NCBI RefSeq assembly: GCF_003149105.1
Contig: NZ_QGDS01000025.1
Coordinates: forward strand, 1-41,427
DNA length: 41,427 nucleotides
Direction: 5' to 3'
Source: Faecalicatena contorta
Lineage (GTDB): Bacteria > Bacillota > Clostridia > Lachnospirales > Lachnospiraceae
A program made the translations under genes and the position numbers. The notes beneath the pieces were generated by a model, which was given only the letters and a program-made list of their open reading frames with translations, had not been told where the DNA came from and searched no databases. Every line of letters begins with the position of its first letter. Within the stretch, counting starts at the first letter, position 1. Shown piece by piece: positions 9,163 through 18,136 of this stretch.

Positions 9163-9897
9163 CTATTCTTCTGCTGTCTCTGGCAATGCCGCTTTATCCG
9201 CAATTAAAATTACGTTTGGATGAAATTTCAGAATGGAACCCGGCAGCTCCGGTGTTACAGGCCCTGTCAGCACTTTCTTAAGAATCTCCGCCTTATCAGG
9301 CCCGCTCACCAGCAGAAGGATTGTTTTTGCCCTCATAATTGTCCCTATTCCCATCGTATATGCCTGTCTTGGCACATCTTCCGCCTTTTCAAAAAACCGC
9401 TGATTCGCCTGAATTGTAATTTTATCCAGTTCTATACACTGAGTTCCCTCCGAAAATGTATCCGCCGGCTCATTGAAGCCAATATGACCGTCATGCCCAA
9501 GTCCGAGTACCTGTATATCTGCAGGTCCAAGGCGGCAAAGGATTTCATCATAATCCGCACAGGCTTTTTCACTATCCGGCTGTGAACTGTCAGGGATAAA
9601 TGTATTGCCGGAACAAATATTTACTTTTGAAAAAAGATGTTTGTCCATATAATACCGGTATCCCTGTGAATCTGTACTCTTCAGGCCTTTATAATCATCA
9701 AGGTTTACCGTCCTGATTCCGGTAAAATCCAAATCTCCATTTTTATATTTTGTCACCAGATTTTCGTACATCCCCTCCGGAGTAGTGCCGGTGGCCAGCC
9801 CCAGCACGCTGTCCGGTTTCAGCGTAATCTGTGCTGCAATGATATTTGCAGCCTTCCTGCTCATTTCTTCATAGTCTTCCGCTCTATAGATTTTCAT
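9163..9897 (-). CDS. nagB: Glucosamine-6-phosphate deaminase/isomerase family protein (NagB-like)
   Basis: NagB enzymes convert glucosamine 6-phosphate to fructose 6-phosphate and ammonia. The 244-residue protein has the family residues: phosphate-loop ATGTTPEGMY, general base D67 or D68 in VNLDDY, and D136, H138 and E143 in LGLGHDGHIGFNEP. The length suits the shorter Firmicute NagB. The neighbourhood holds an ABC sugar importer, a ROK kinase and an aminotransferase, but no NagA deacetylase. The substrate may thus be an already de-acetylated amino sugar, or an analogue rather than GlcNAc-6-P. Confidence 0.9.
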   Translation of the reverse strand: MKIYRAEDYEEMSRKAANIIAAQITLKPDSVLGLATGTTPEGMYENLVTKYKNGDLDFTGIRTVNLDDYKGLKSTDSQGYRYYMDKHLFSKVNICSGNTFIPDSSQPDSEKACADYDEILCRLGPADIQVLGLGHDGHIGFNEPADTFSEGTQCIELDKITIQANQRFFEKAEDVPRQAYTMGIGTIMRAKTILLLVSGPDKAEILKKVLTGPVTPELPGSILKFHPNVILIADKAALPETAEE

Positions 9898-9950
9898 TTT
9901 GACTCTCCTTCATGAATAAAGGGGTATTACGCCCCCTTATTTCAGTATTG

Positions 9951-10865
9951 CTACATTTTTCTTCTTGCAAAAAGAGCAGCACCGACCACCCCTTTGCTTT
10001 CCACATCTTCTGAATAAACATACCGGAAACCATACATCATGACATCTTTCCCGGTCGCTTCATTTACTGCCTGTTCAAATTCTTCCTTTGGGAATCCCGG
10101 CATCTCCATAACGCCTCCTCCAATCACCATAACTTCTGGATTGAAGATAGTCGCCATCACAGCAAATACATGTGCACAGGATTGGATGAATTCTTTCAGG
10201 GGCTTTTCATTCCCATGTCTTACAAATAACTCTGTTATTTTTGTATCCGGAAAATATTTCCTTCGTATTTCCTGCAGCTTCCAGCCTGATGCATAACATT
10301 CACAGCATCCTTTCTTACCGCAGCTGCATGGAGTATCTACATTGTAATAAGGAATATGCCCAATATCCAGCGCTGCGCCGTCTTTACCGTCCAGCATCTG
10401 CCCATTCATAATCACTGCCGCCCCCACACCTGTCCCTATGTAAATGCCGACAATTACAGAATTTTCGCTCAGTTCGTTTGTCATAATATCATATAAAAGT
10501 ATATTATTAGTATCATTATTTACATAAACAGGTACATGAAAATGCTTTTCTATTTCTTCTGCTATATTTCTGTTTAAAAAAACAGGCTCACCTTTTTCAT
10601 CCCGGATATTTGTAGTACAGATAACTGTCTTCTTATCATTTGCCACAGAAGAGGGGACACCGATTGATACTGCCTTTACCCCTGAAATATGATTCTCTTC
10701 TATATATTCATCAATAATCGCATTCAGTTCCTTCATAGGATCTGCGGCATGGGCAATTCTGCTGCTCCTGAGTTTACTAAAAGAGAGTACATTATTATTC
10801 TCTTCTACTGCACCGATTCTTAGATTGGTTCCGCCCAAATCTATACCGATAATCACTTTACCCAC
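9951..10865 (-). CDS. ROK-family sugar kinase
   Basis: A cytosolic ATP-dependent kinase of about 304 residues with IGIDLGGTNLRIG (phosphate 1 motif) and an intact zinc motif CSCGKKGCCECYASG. Members phosphorylate glucose, N-acetylglucosamine, fructose or related sugars. The reading frame is open 46 codons further upstream, but that part overlaps the permease gene; a GTG at 10865 with GAAGGGG five bases before it is the better start. It lies between the MalG-type permease (26-bp gap) and the NagB-like gene, so it probably phosphorylates the imported sugar before deamination. Confidence 0.9.
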   Translation of the reverse strand: MGKVIIGIDLGGTNLRIGAVEENNNVLSFSKLRSSRIAHAADPMKELNAIIDEYIEENHISGVKAVSIGVPSSVANDKKTVICTTNIRDEKGEPVFLNRNIAEEIEKHFHVPVYVNNDTNNILLYDIMTNELSENSVIVGIYIGTGVGAAVIMNGQMLDGKDGAALDIGHIPYYNVDTPCSCGKKGCCECYASGWKLQEIRRKYFPDTKITELFVRHGNEKPLKEFIQSCAHVFAVMATIFNPEVMVIGGGVMEMPGFPKEEFEQAVNEATGKDVMMYGFRYVYSEDVESKGVVGAALFARRKM

Positions 10866-10891
10866 GAAAATCCCCTTCTTTCTTTTCCCAT

Positions 10892-11716
10892 TTATTTCAC
10901 TGCTCCCATGGTCATGCCTGTAACCATATGCTTCTGGACTATGATTGCAAAAATCAGAACAGGAATTGTAATAACCGTGCCGACCGCCGCAATCTGTCCC
11001 CACAAGGTCCCCTGGGGAGTCATCATTGCCGGAATCGCAACCGGCATTGTTGCTGTATCTCTTCCGGTCAGAATCAGCGCCATCAGGAATTCATTCCATG
11101 AGTTAATCGCACAGAATACGGATGTGGCGGCCAGCCCGCTTTTTGCCAGCGGGAGGTCAATGGATACAAACACCCGGAACCATGAGTACCCTTCCACACG
11201 GGCAGCCTCATCGATTTCCTTCGGCACTGCATCAAAGAAACCTTTCATCATCCAGACGATAAACGGGAGATTAAAGGAAACATGCGCAACAATAATTCCC
11301 ACATAACTGTTCAGCATTCCGAACTTACTCATAATCAGGTATAACGGAAGTGCCAGAACTACGAAGGGTGTAAATCTGGTTCCCAGCAGATAGTTCAGCA
11401 TCAGTTTATCTCCCCTGGTCTTGAACCTGGAAAACGCAAACGCGGAGGGAAGTCCAATCACCATGCCGATACTAACCGTAGCTAGCATCACAATCAAACT
11501 GTTTTTCAGACTTTTCAGCATTCCTCTTTCTATAAATGCCTGGTAATAGTTATCAAGCGTTGCCTTAAAGAAAATCTTAGGCGGAATAGCGAATGCATCC
11601 AGCTTCGTCTTAAAGGATGTAAGCACCAGCCATAAATAAGGAAGTAAGGTGATAAGTATAAAAATAATCAATACAATATAAATAATTGTGGCTCTTCTGC
11701 CTTTTTTTTGTTTCAT
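10892..11716 (-). CDS. ABC sugar transporter permease, MalG type (CUT1)
   Basis: A 274-residue inner-membrane permease with six predicted hydrophobic segments and the cytoplasmic EAA loop (DEAARVEGYSWFRVFVSIDL, about 190-210) that docks the ATPase. It starts on the base following the stop codon of the MalF-type gene, so the two are translationally coupled. No ABC ATPase gene lies in the operon. As in many Firmicute CUT1 systems, a shared MsmX-type ATPase encoded elsewhere would have to power it. Confidence 0.93.
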   Translation of the reverse strand: MKQKKGRRATIIYIVLIIFILITLLPYLWLVLTSFKTKLDAFAIPPKIFFKATLDNYYQAFIERGMLKSLKNSLIVMLATVSIGMVIGLPSAFAFSRFKTRGDKLMLNYLLGTRFTPFVVLALPLYLIMSKFGMLNSYVGIIVAHVSFNLPFIVWMMKGFFDAVPKEIDEAARVEGYSWFRVFVSIDLPLAKSGLAATSVFCAINSWNEFLMALILTGRDTATMPVAIPAMMTPQGTLWGQIAAVGTVITIPVLIFAIIVQKHMVTGMTMGAVK

Positions 11717-12613
11717 TTAATCGTCACCTCTCATTGCAACCCTCTGATAAATCATTCCACATGCGACAAGTATAATAAACAGTACTACACAGATTGCTGC
11801 TGCATAGCTAAATTTAAATGATGTAAATGCCTGACGGTATGCATAAATGTCGATGACTTCTGTTGCATTTCCCGGACCGCCCCCGGTTAAGATATATGGC
11901 TTGTCAAATTCTTTGAATGTCTCCATTGCACGAAGAAGAATGCTGACTGTCAATACCGGCTTCATAAGCGGAAGTGTAACATACCTGAATGTCTGCCATT
12001 TTCCTGCACCGTCCACATCGGCCGCTTCATAAAATTCACCTGCGATAGCCTGAAGTCCCGCCAGGAATGCAAGTCCCAGATATGGCGCCCATTCCCATAC
12101 GTCCATAATAATGACGATTACCATGGCCGTGAAAGAATTGTCTGTCAGCACTGTGGGCAGCGGAAGATGTAGTTTCTCCACCAGCCATACATAAAGTCCA
12201 AACTGAGGATTTGTAAAGAAACTGAACATCAGACCAATTACAAGAGGTGCAACCATCATCGGAATCAGAGTAAGCGAAGTAAATAATTTACGACAGGCGG
12301 GAATACTGTTCAGCGCCATTGCCATCGCCACCCCTATGACTACTTCCAGAATTACTGCAAAGAACATGAATATAAAAGTTTTGCCCATTGAGTTTAACAA
12401 TTCCGGGTCCTGAAACAATGTAATATAGTTTTTCAGACCGACAAAGGTGTGCTCACTGCCCGGATTAGAGAGCTGATAATCAAAGAAACTGATTTTCAGC
12501 GTATATAGCAAAGGAACCAGTGTAATTAAAGTCAGAGTAATAAATGTAGGTAAATGGAACCTGATCGCCAGTGTAGTGTAACTCGTCAATTTTTTTTGTT
12601 TCCTTCGTCTCAT
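11717..12613 (-). CDS. ABC sugar transporter permease, MalF type (CUT1)
   Basis: A 298-residue permease with six predicted transmembrane segments and the EAA motif (FYEAADVDGAGKWQTFRYVT, about 215-235). It pairs with the MalG-type protein encoded immediately downstream to form the import channel for the lipoprotein encoded upstream. The basic N-terminus (MRRRKQKKL) is predicted cytoplasmic. The large periplasmic loop of Gram-negative MalF is absent, as expected for Gram-positive members. Confidence 0.93.
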   Translation of the reverse strand: MRRRKQKKLTSYTTLAIRFHLPTFITLTLITLVPLLYTLKISFFDYQLSNPGSEHTFVGLKNYITLFQDPELLNSMGKTFIFMFFAVILEVVIGVAMAMALNSIPACRKLFTSLTLIPMMVAPLVIGLMFSFFTNPQFGLYVWLVEKLHLPLPTVLTDNSFTAMVIVIIMDVWEWAPYLGLAFLAGLQAIAGEFYEAADVDGAGKWQTFRYVTLPLMKPVLTVSILLRAMETFKEFDKPYILTGGGPGNATEVIDIYAYRQAFTSFKFSYAAAICVVLFIILVACGMIYQRVAMRGDD

Positions 12614-12677
12614 AAGAGTCCCTTCCTGTTTGGGAGGGCTGCCGGATCACAGCAGCCTCCCCTTATAATCATATCTG

Positions 12678-14069
12678 TTACTGATAGGTGACAGGTAACT
12701 TGCCATCCAGTATTCTTCCGAATTCTTTTGCCGCATTGTCCAAAGCCTCCTGCGGGGCAGTCTTGCCTGCCAGAGTATTTGACAGCTCTAACATCAGGAC
12801 ATTATTCATTTCATTCCACTCAGGAATACGCGGACGTGTACTACTAATCTTATAAGCCTCTTTACTTGCTTCCCAATATGGAAGCTCGTTCAGTTCGGGA
12901 TCATCATATACAGACTGCAGATTTACAAATCCGCCTTCCAGCGCAATCTTTTTTTGTACTTCCGGCGTATTGAACCATTGCATGAATACCCATGCCGCCT
13001 CCGGATTCTTGGAGTCTGACGGAATATAGTAGCCCCATGCCCCATAATGTGCTGCCGGCATTTCTCCTACAGGAACTGCTCCATATCCCATTTTCCCTTT
13101 TACTGCGGAAGCTGATTCGTCTTCCAGTGCAGGGGCACAGTCGTTAAAGATAATAGCCATGGCTGAAATGCCCTGCTGCAGTTCTGTTGTAACTTCATCC
13201 CAAGTCTTGGAAGTAATGCCTTCCGGCGCATATTGTGAGAGCTCCTTATAATATTCCAAAGACTGGACACTCTTCTCAGAGTTCACTGCAATATTGCCTT
13301 CCTCATCAAAAATGCTGCCGCCGAATGACCACATATAATTCATCCATTCACAGGTTGTTGCATCGTGGCGTTTTCCTGCCATGGATACACCATATACATT
13401 TTTATCCAGAGTCTCACCCATTAACTTTTCACCCTTTGCCCGGGTAAAGAACTCCGCCACATCCATATAAATGTTCCACTCTGTGGGAACTTCCAGATCA
13501 TATCCATATTTTGCCTTGAAGGCAGCTTTTTCTTCTTCATTTTCAAACAAATCTTCCCGGTATGTAAAAAAGTTTACGCAGGAATTTGCCGGAACACCAT
13601 AATAAGTGCCTTGCCATTCGCCGGACGCCTTCCACATTGCTTCAATTATATCGTCTTTATCAAAATTATCAATGATGTTAATAGAATCATTTTCCATCAA
13701 AGGCTCCAGAGGCTGTATGTATTTATTTTCCACCATATTGCCAAGGAACTGATATGGCGCTGCCACAATATCATAAGCTCCTGATTTGCTTTCAAATGCC
13801 AGTGTCTCCTTCTGTACAACGTCATCAAACGGCGCCATTTGTAATTCTACTTTGATTCCGGTCAGCTCTTCGAAATCATCTAACTGAGACTGGAGTGCAA
13901 TTGTCGGGGTCTGCTGCTCAGCTATCATATAAAGTGTCGTTCCTTCAAATTTACGGGCTCCTTCTCCCTCACCTGTTGATGTTTCTTTTTTCGATGAGCC
14001 ACATCCTGTTGTAAATATCATCATTGCCGCCACCATAAGTGCAGTCATTCTCATTAATCTTTTTTTCAT
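12678..14069 (-). CDS. Sugar ABC transporter substrate-binding lipoprotein (family 1)
   Basis: A 463-residue extracytoplasmic solute-binding protein. The signal peptide ends in the lipobox FTTGC, with lipidated C23 followed by a Ser/Lys-rich linker. The mature domain has the features of CUT1 binding proteins (FEELTGIKVELQMAPFDDV, a family-typical segment near residue 70, and WGYYIPSDSKNPEAAWVFMQW late in the chain). It is encoded just upstream of its two permeases. The ligand cannot be assigned; the operon context points to an amino sugar, amino polyol or an oligosaccharide containing one. Confidence 0.93.
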   Translation of the reverse strand: MKKRLMRMTALMVAAMMIFTTGCGSSKKETSTGEGEGARKFEGTTLYMIAEQQTPTIALQSQLDDFEELTGIKVELQMAPFDDVVQKETLAFESKSGAYDIVAAPYQFLGNMVENKYIQPLEPLMENDSINIIDNFDKDDIIEAMWKASGEWQGTYYGVPANSCVNFFTYREDLFENEEEKAAFKAKYGYDLEVPTEWNIYMDVAEFFTRAKGEKLMGETLDKNVYGVSMAGKRHDATTCEWMNYMWSFGGSIFDEEGNIAVNSEKSVQSLEYYKELSQYAPEGITSKTWDEVTTELQQGISAMAIIFNDCAPALEDESASAVKGKMGYGAVPVGEMPAAHYGAWGYYIPSDSKNPEAAWVFMQWFNTPEVQKKIALEGGFVNLQSVYDDPELNELPYWEASKEAYKISSTRPRIPEWNEMNNVLMLELSNTLAGKTAPQEALDNAAKEFGRILDGKLPVTYQ

Positions 14070-14093
14070 AAAATCCCCCGATCCAGAAACTTA

Positions 14094-15128
14094 TTATTTC
14101 CATTCACCATATTTTGCAACTACTTTATCTTTAATCATCTGACAGAATTCATCTGTTACTTTGAAGTCATTTACTACTGTGTACCAGTATCCGTTGCTCT
14201 CCAGGAATTCCTTTTCGTATTTGATTGCTGCGAATACATCGTCCCATGTGATACCCATTCCTTCCGGACGAATCTCAACACCTGCCCGGTGGATGATATC
14301 CAGGATTCCGTCAGGGTCATTTCCTCCCATGGCCGAACCTACAAAGATTCCTAAGCATACCGGCTGTCCATGAATGAATTTCTTCTTTGTCATATACTCT
14401 AATGTATAGAATAAGAAATGGTCGCTTCCTTCAATGGGTCTTGGGTTCCATCCATTGTTGTGGAAAGCTCCGCCGCCCCATCTTAATCCTTCAGTCAGGA
14501 TACGGATTCCCTTTTCATTCAGTGCGCAGATATCATCAAGTCCGTCTACAACTGACTGATATACTTCCCTTACCTCGTCTACCATCTCCTGGTCATAGGG
14601 CCACTTCTCTTCGCATTTACCCTGGTCTGCCGCATATTTCCAGTCAAACATGGAGTTGTTGTAGCAGAGAACATCACACACACCGCTTCTGTTCAGGGCT
14701 TTTGGTCCGTTCTGGATCACATCATAATCAATGTATACTGCGACTGGCTCTACATATCCCACATATCTTACGACACTGTTAAAACGAACCCCTGCGCGAT
14801 GTCCGAATACTGCGTTCGTTGCAATAGCAGTCGGAACCTGATACAAAGGCATGTGGCTTTTCCATGCTACCATCTTTGCATAGTCAACAGACTGACCGCC
14901 GCCAAGACCAATCACAGATTCAAACTTAGGAAGGTTCTCAACATTTGCCATAATTTCATCGTATTCTAATGTCTTCACAAAATGAACGATGCAATCCTCA
15001 TCAAACTCATCTTTGAATTTGTCCCATAAGTCTTCCATTGTAACAACCAGATAGGGTCTTTGTACGATATTCTTCAATTCTCCCACCAGGTTGCGTCCGT
15101 AAATCGTTGTAAATAATTTCTTTGCCAT
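14094..15128 (-). CDS. Iron-containing alcohol dehydrogenase superfamily protein (glycerol-1-phosphate dehydrogenase-like)
   Basis: A 344-residue NAD(P)-dependent dehydrogenase of the EgsA/AraM-like group. The nucleotide loop GLGGGQSVDYAKM (about 90-100) and metal ligands in SGVCDVL, EGSDHF and FIHGQPV are visible. I chose the ATG at 15128 (MAKKLFTTIYG) because AAGGAGA lies 9 bases before it; an ATG eight codons upstream lacks a site. It is the first gene of the sugar operon and sits 24 bp before the binding-protein gene. Related enzymes oxidise polyols, aminocyclitols or glycerol phosphates. Together with the aminotransferase it suggests oxidation of a hydroxyl group to a ketone as part of handling an amino-bearing sugar. 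Confidence 0.85.
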   Translation of the reverse strand: MAKKLFTTIYGRNLVGELKNIVQRPYLVVTMEDLWDKFKDEFDEDCIVHFVKTLEYDEIMANVENLPKFESVIGLGGGQSVDYAKMVAWKSHMPLYQVPTAIATNAVFGHRAGVRFNSVVRYVGYVEPVAVYIDYDVIQNGPKALNRSGVCDVLCYNNSMFDWKYAADQGKCEEKWPYDQEMVDEVREVYQSVVDGLDDICALNEKGIRILTEGLRWGGGAFHNNGWNPRPIEGSDHFLFYTLEYMTKKKFIHGQPVCLGIFVGSAMGGNDPDGILDIIHRAGVEIRPEGMGITWDDVFAAIKYEKEFLESNGYWYTVVNDFKVTDEFCQMIKDKVVAKYGEWK

Positions 15129-15176
15129 AACACATCTCTCCTTTTCACTCATTTTAATGCTGTTAACTCATACCTC

Positions 15177-15195
15177 TTGAACTGCTAATATTCAA
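15177..15195. repeat. 19-bp dyad motif, copy 1
   Basis: TTGAACTGCTAATATTCAA, a TTGAA/TTCAA dyad with a 9-base centre, located in the 5' leader of the sugar operon. Copies 2 and 3 are at 15431-15449 and 32762-32782; the consensus is TTGARCTRCTAATRTTCAA. Confidence 0.6.
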
Positions 15196-15200
15196 GAACG

Positions 15201-15236
15201 TATTTATAAATCATTCTTAAACACTATTTATAAATA
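15201..15236. promoter_or_regulatory. Candidate operator pair for the ROK regulator
   Basis: Two near-identical palindromes, TATTTATAAAT (15201-15211) and TATTTATAAATA (15225-15236), start 24 bp apart, about two helical turns. They lie just downstream of the predicted transcription start of the sugar operon, where a repressor would block elongation. Assignment to the operon's own ROK regulator is inference. Confidence 0.45.
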
Positions 15237-15248
15237 CTATTTAATATT

Positions 15249-15277
15249 ATAATACTCGTACATATCCAATATGTCAA
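15249..15277 (-). promoter_or_regulatory. Promoter of the amino-sugar-type operon
   Basis: TTGACA (15272-15277) and TATTAT (15249-15254) on the minus strand with a 17-bp spacer, about 120 bp upstream of the dehydrogenase gene. Confidence 0.7.
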
Positions 15278-15430
15278 TTCTTACAAATCTACAAATAAAT
15301 CACTCTTTTTTTGTATACTTTTGCTAAATACATTCAGATATCAAAAAACATATTTCCGCATAATTTTATGTGATTATTTATTCTTTTGTTCTAAAAACGA
15401 AAGATTCAGAAATGCAGGATTCCATACTTC

Positions 15431-15449
15431 TTGAGCTACTAATGTTCAA
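15431..15449. repeat. 19-bp dyad motif, copy 2
   Basis: TTGAGCTACTAATGTTCAA, with one mismatch in the dyad. It lies about 55 bp upstream of the small 15505 reading frame, in the same orientation as copy 1. Confidence 0.6.
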
Positions 15450-15504
15450 AAAGGCAAAAGACAAGTATTCGAAGAACTAATCTGTAAATTGCTACATTGA
15501 TTAT

Positions 15505-15690
15505 ATGAGGCGGAACAATAAATACTTAGAAGGCATTGAGGTACTGCTGTTAGAAAATTCTACGGATATTGCTGAGAAAACCATACGAAAACTGCAATAT
15601 GAAGAAATGTCAAGAGACATTGAGCCCCTGTCCTGGTGGAAGGGGCTTGCTATCAGACTCAAATATGTTGATAAGTCCATAAAAAGTTAA
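15505..15690 (+). CDS. Small hypothetical protein, possibly a gene remnant
   Basis: A 61-codon reading frame of unknown function, rich in charged residues and Leu (EGIEVLLLENSTDIAEKTI, then a Trp pair). I do not recognise a family. No good ribosome site precedes the ATG, and it stands alone on the plus strand, converging on the CotH gene. It could be the decayed end of a former gene. Confidence 0.25.
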   Translation: MRRNNKYLEGIEVLLLENSTDIAEKTIRKLQYEEMSRDIEPLSWWKGLAIRLKYVDKSIKS

Positions 15691-15711
15691 AGAAAGACTT
15701 CGTTATTTATT

Positions 15712-17415
15712 TCAAAATGCCCTTTTCCACTTCATAATAAATACGAAAGCCCCGCAAAAAACAACAATCAACATGAATAGAACAAAAGGATTGACGCCCC
15801 AAATAAGGCTAGTTGCTGAGGTTTGGCTGGTTTGGTTCTGCTCGACATCAGGCATCTGCATTTCTTGGCTGAACTCTTGTCCTTCATTACCGCCCCTTCC
15901 AAATCCTTCACCACCCATACCTCCGCCCATCATAGAACCGAGTGCATTCATATTAATGGAACTTGCATCAATGAGTGCGGATGAATCTGCTTCCTGCTCC
16001 GAGGTTGTGGACGGAATTGTTCCGTCAAGCTGCCCACTTATGCTTTCTGCCCTGAGTGTAATAAGTTTTTTCAGTTCAGCAACAGCAGTTTTGTATTCAT
16101 CATAAGTGATAAATTTGGACGTGTCGTTTTCAACATAGCCTGCAATTTCAGTATTAAGTGAATCCACGGTATCCTCAAATTTTCCACTGTCAAAATATCC
16201 CGTCACGATCTGCTGCAAATATTCATGATACTTTGCCATATATTCTTCATTTTCAAGCAGTTTATTTAAAAGCGGGCGCTCTTCCATACTTACACCGCTG
16301 ACTGGTGTGTCAATGGGAAAATTAACTACACTTGATGCGTCACCCGATTGAAATCCGCCGAAAGCAAGACCATAATCCCACGGCAAAACAGAAAGCTTTC
16401 CGTTCTTTTCATAGACATAATAGTTTTGTGCCATTGTTGAACTGTAGCTGTCAAGATTTACAACCACCGTATGTGCGGCAAAGTAGCGCAGTATCTGGTC
16501 AACATCAAAATATTTTTCTAAATCCTGCCCCTCTGAGAGTGCTTTTAGAGCCTCAATTACCCGCTTATTATCACTTTCATCCGCTTTTGTGACAGCGTTT
16601 TCAAAAATTGACGCATAACTGCTTATATTATCGTCGGTATATTCAAGAGATCCTCCGGATCCTGCACCCATTCCCCCGAATCCGCCGCCCATACCGCCAA
16701 AGCCATCGTCTTGCGGCATATTCTCATCTTGGGGCATATTTTCAAAATCCGGCATTTCGGACATTTGTCTGTTATTATCTATATCCATGTCTCCCATACC
16801 GCTCATTTTTACAGAATATAGCTGGCCGGAGCTGTCGCCGTAATTGCGCTGCATAAATTCTTCATCATAACTTTCAACGGCCAGATAAAATCCCCAATCT
16901 TCGCCGTTTAGTGAGATATTAGCGTATTCAAACAATGTGGTATTTACGCCGATATATTTCATAATATCATAAGAAATATATTCTTTCATGTAACTTGAAT
17001 CTCCCATTACATTATTGACTACAAAGGATTCAAGTCCAAAACAGGTTTGACCTTTTATATATTCATTGAATTTAAGGCGAAAACTGTACCGGTCGCTATC
17101 AGAACTTGCAACCTGGCTTAAGCTGGAGTTTCCCTTCGGTCTGATGCCGACATCTTTATACTCAACACCATTAACGGTCACATTAACCATGATATATTCC
17201 TCGGCCTGGGCATTATCCAGCATAGATTGCCATGTATCTTCATCTGCTTCAATCTCAATATTGATAATCCCGGAGTCAAACAGATCAGTGACATACTCTG
17301 GCTGCGCCGCCTCTACTTCCCCCTTTTCCACAGCCATGACCATAAATATGGTGCCAATTACCAATAAAACGGCCAAGACAGCGGCTATCCATCCTAAATA
17401 TTTACTTTGTATCAT
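15712..17415 (-). CDS. CotH-family kinase, membrane-anchored
   Basis: A 567-residue protein: N-terminal membrane segment (about 9-29), CotH-type atypical kinase domain (about 45-450), Met/Gly-rich tracts at 239-255 and about 497-515, and a C-terminal membrane segment (about 543-562) ending KWKRAF. CotH proteins phosphorylate serines on spore-coat substrates and have secreted relatives of unknown role. Likely catalytic acidic residues are D322 (VVNLDSY) and D347 (LPWDYGLAFGG), and the early IRPKGNSSL also fits the family. The positive ends are predicted cytoplasmic, so the kinase domain should lie outside the membrane. The Met/Gly-rich insertions are unusual for spore-coat CotH. It is the last gene of the locus, 34 bp after the DUF4956 gene. 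Confidence 0.9.
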   Translation of the reverse strand: MIQSKYLGWIAAVLAVLLVIGTIFMVMAVEKGEVEAAQPEYVTDLFDSGIINIEIEADEDTWQSMLDNAQAEEYIMVNVTVNGVEYKDVGIRPKGNSSLSQVASSDSDRYSFRLKFNEYIKGQTCFGLESFVVNNVMGDSSYMKEYISYDIMKYIGVNTTLFEYANISLNGEDWGFYLAVESYDEEFMQRNYGDSSGQLYSVKMSGMGDMDIDNNRQMSEMPDFENMPQDENMPQDDGFGGMGGGFGGMGAGSGGSLEYTDDNISSYASIFENAVTKADESDNKRVIEALKALSEGQDLEKYFDVDQILRYFAAHTVVVNLDSYSSTMAQNYYVYEKNGKLSVLPWDYGLAFGGFQSGDASSVVNFPIDTPVSGVSMEERPLLNKLLENEEYMAKYHEYLQQIVTGYFDSGKFEDTVDSLNTEIAGYVENDTSKFITYDEYKTAVAELKKLITLRAESISGQLDGTIPSTTSEQEADSSALIDASSINMNALGSMMGGGMGGEGFGRGGNEGQEFSQEMQMPDVEQNQTSQTSATSLIWGVNPFVLFMLIVVFCGAFVFIMKWKRAF

Positions 17416-17449
17416 TTCTTCACCACCTGTACTTTCTGCCTCAACTGCA

Positions 17450-18121
17450 TTACGACATATACTCTCCGTTATAACTTACGAGTACCGCATTTGAAACACC
17501 ATCGACTTCTAAAAGCTCGTTGAGAAAAAGGGAAGACATTCCTTCAAGGCGTACTTCGACTGTAACTTCAATTCCTTCTCTGGATACAGATTTTGATTTT
17601 AAAAGATTCTTTTTGGTTTTGCTTTTTATAAGAGACATAACCTCTGATTCATTTTCGCCGTCTTCACAGCTAACCACAACAATATATGGCGTATCTGTAC
17701 CTTTCTTGTTTGCAAAGAAAATCAAAATAACACCAATTACAACTGTCCCAATGATAGCAAGGGGAATCAGACCTGCGCCGATTACAATACCTGCTGATAT
17801 TGACCAAAACAAAAACGCAATGTCCATCGGCTCTTTCACAGCGGTTCTGAAACGCACAATAGAAAGTGCTCCGACCATGCCAAGGGAAAGAATGATATTC
17901 GAGGTTACAGCTAAAATAATTAATGTGGTGATGAGTGTCATGGCCATTAATGAAACACCGAACGAAGCCGAATACATCACGCCGGAAAAACATTTCTTAT
18001 ATATAATGAAAATAAACAACCCAAGTGCAAAAGCCAGTGCCATGGCTACAATTACATCCAAAATTGAGAAGTCGGCCGCCTTCTCTAAGAAACTCGATTT
18101 AAAGATATCACTAAAACTCAT
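17450..18121 (-). CDS. DUF4956 membrane protein
   Basis: A membrane protein of about 223 residues: four hydrophobic segments in residues 20-135, then a soluble ferredoxin-like region (about 140-223; PYIVVVSCEDGENE and VTVEVRLEG). The motif GMVGALSIVRFRTAVKEP between membrane segments is typical of DUF4956. The function is unknown, but the family is often seen next to VTC-type polymerase genes, so a part in polyphosphate handling or translocation is plausible. The start at 18121 places GGAGG six bases before the ATG; an ATG two codons upstream abuts the ribosome site. It lies between the VTC and CotH genes with short gaps. Confidence 0.85.
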   Translation of the reverse strand: MSFSDIFKSSFLEKAADFSILDVIVAMALAFALGLFIFIIYKKCFSGVMYSASFGVSLMAMTLITTLIILAVTSNIILSLGMVGALSIVRFRTAVKEPMDIAFLFWSISAGIVIGAGLIPLAIIGTVVIGVILIFFANKKGTDTPYIVVVSCEDGENESEVMSLIKSKTKKNLLKSKSVSREGIEVTVEVRLEGMSSLFLNELLEVDGVSNAVLVSYNGEYMS

Positions 18122-18136
18122 AATCATCCTCCTGTT

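Larger units (their letters stand above)
15129..15504. other. Control region upstream of the sugar operon (375 bp)
   Basis: This AT-rich stretch has no convincing gene. It holds the minus-strand operon promoter (15249-15277), two ATTTATAAAT-type sites (15201-15236) and two copies of a 19-bp dyad (15177 and 15431). Beyond these I see only A/T-rich sequence. Confidence 0.6.

Noticed and set aside
10866..11003. N-terminal extension of the ROK kinase
   Set aside because: It overlaps the permease gene and precedes the ATP-binding motif by far more than usual; the GTG at 10865 with a ribosome site fits better.
7852..15128. Iminosugar or kanosamine biosynthesis cluster
   Set aside because: The importer, kinase, NagB-like deaminase and regulator point to uptake and breakdown; no phosphatase or export gene typical of biosynthesis is present.
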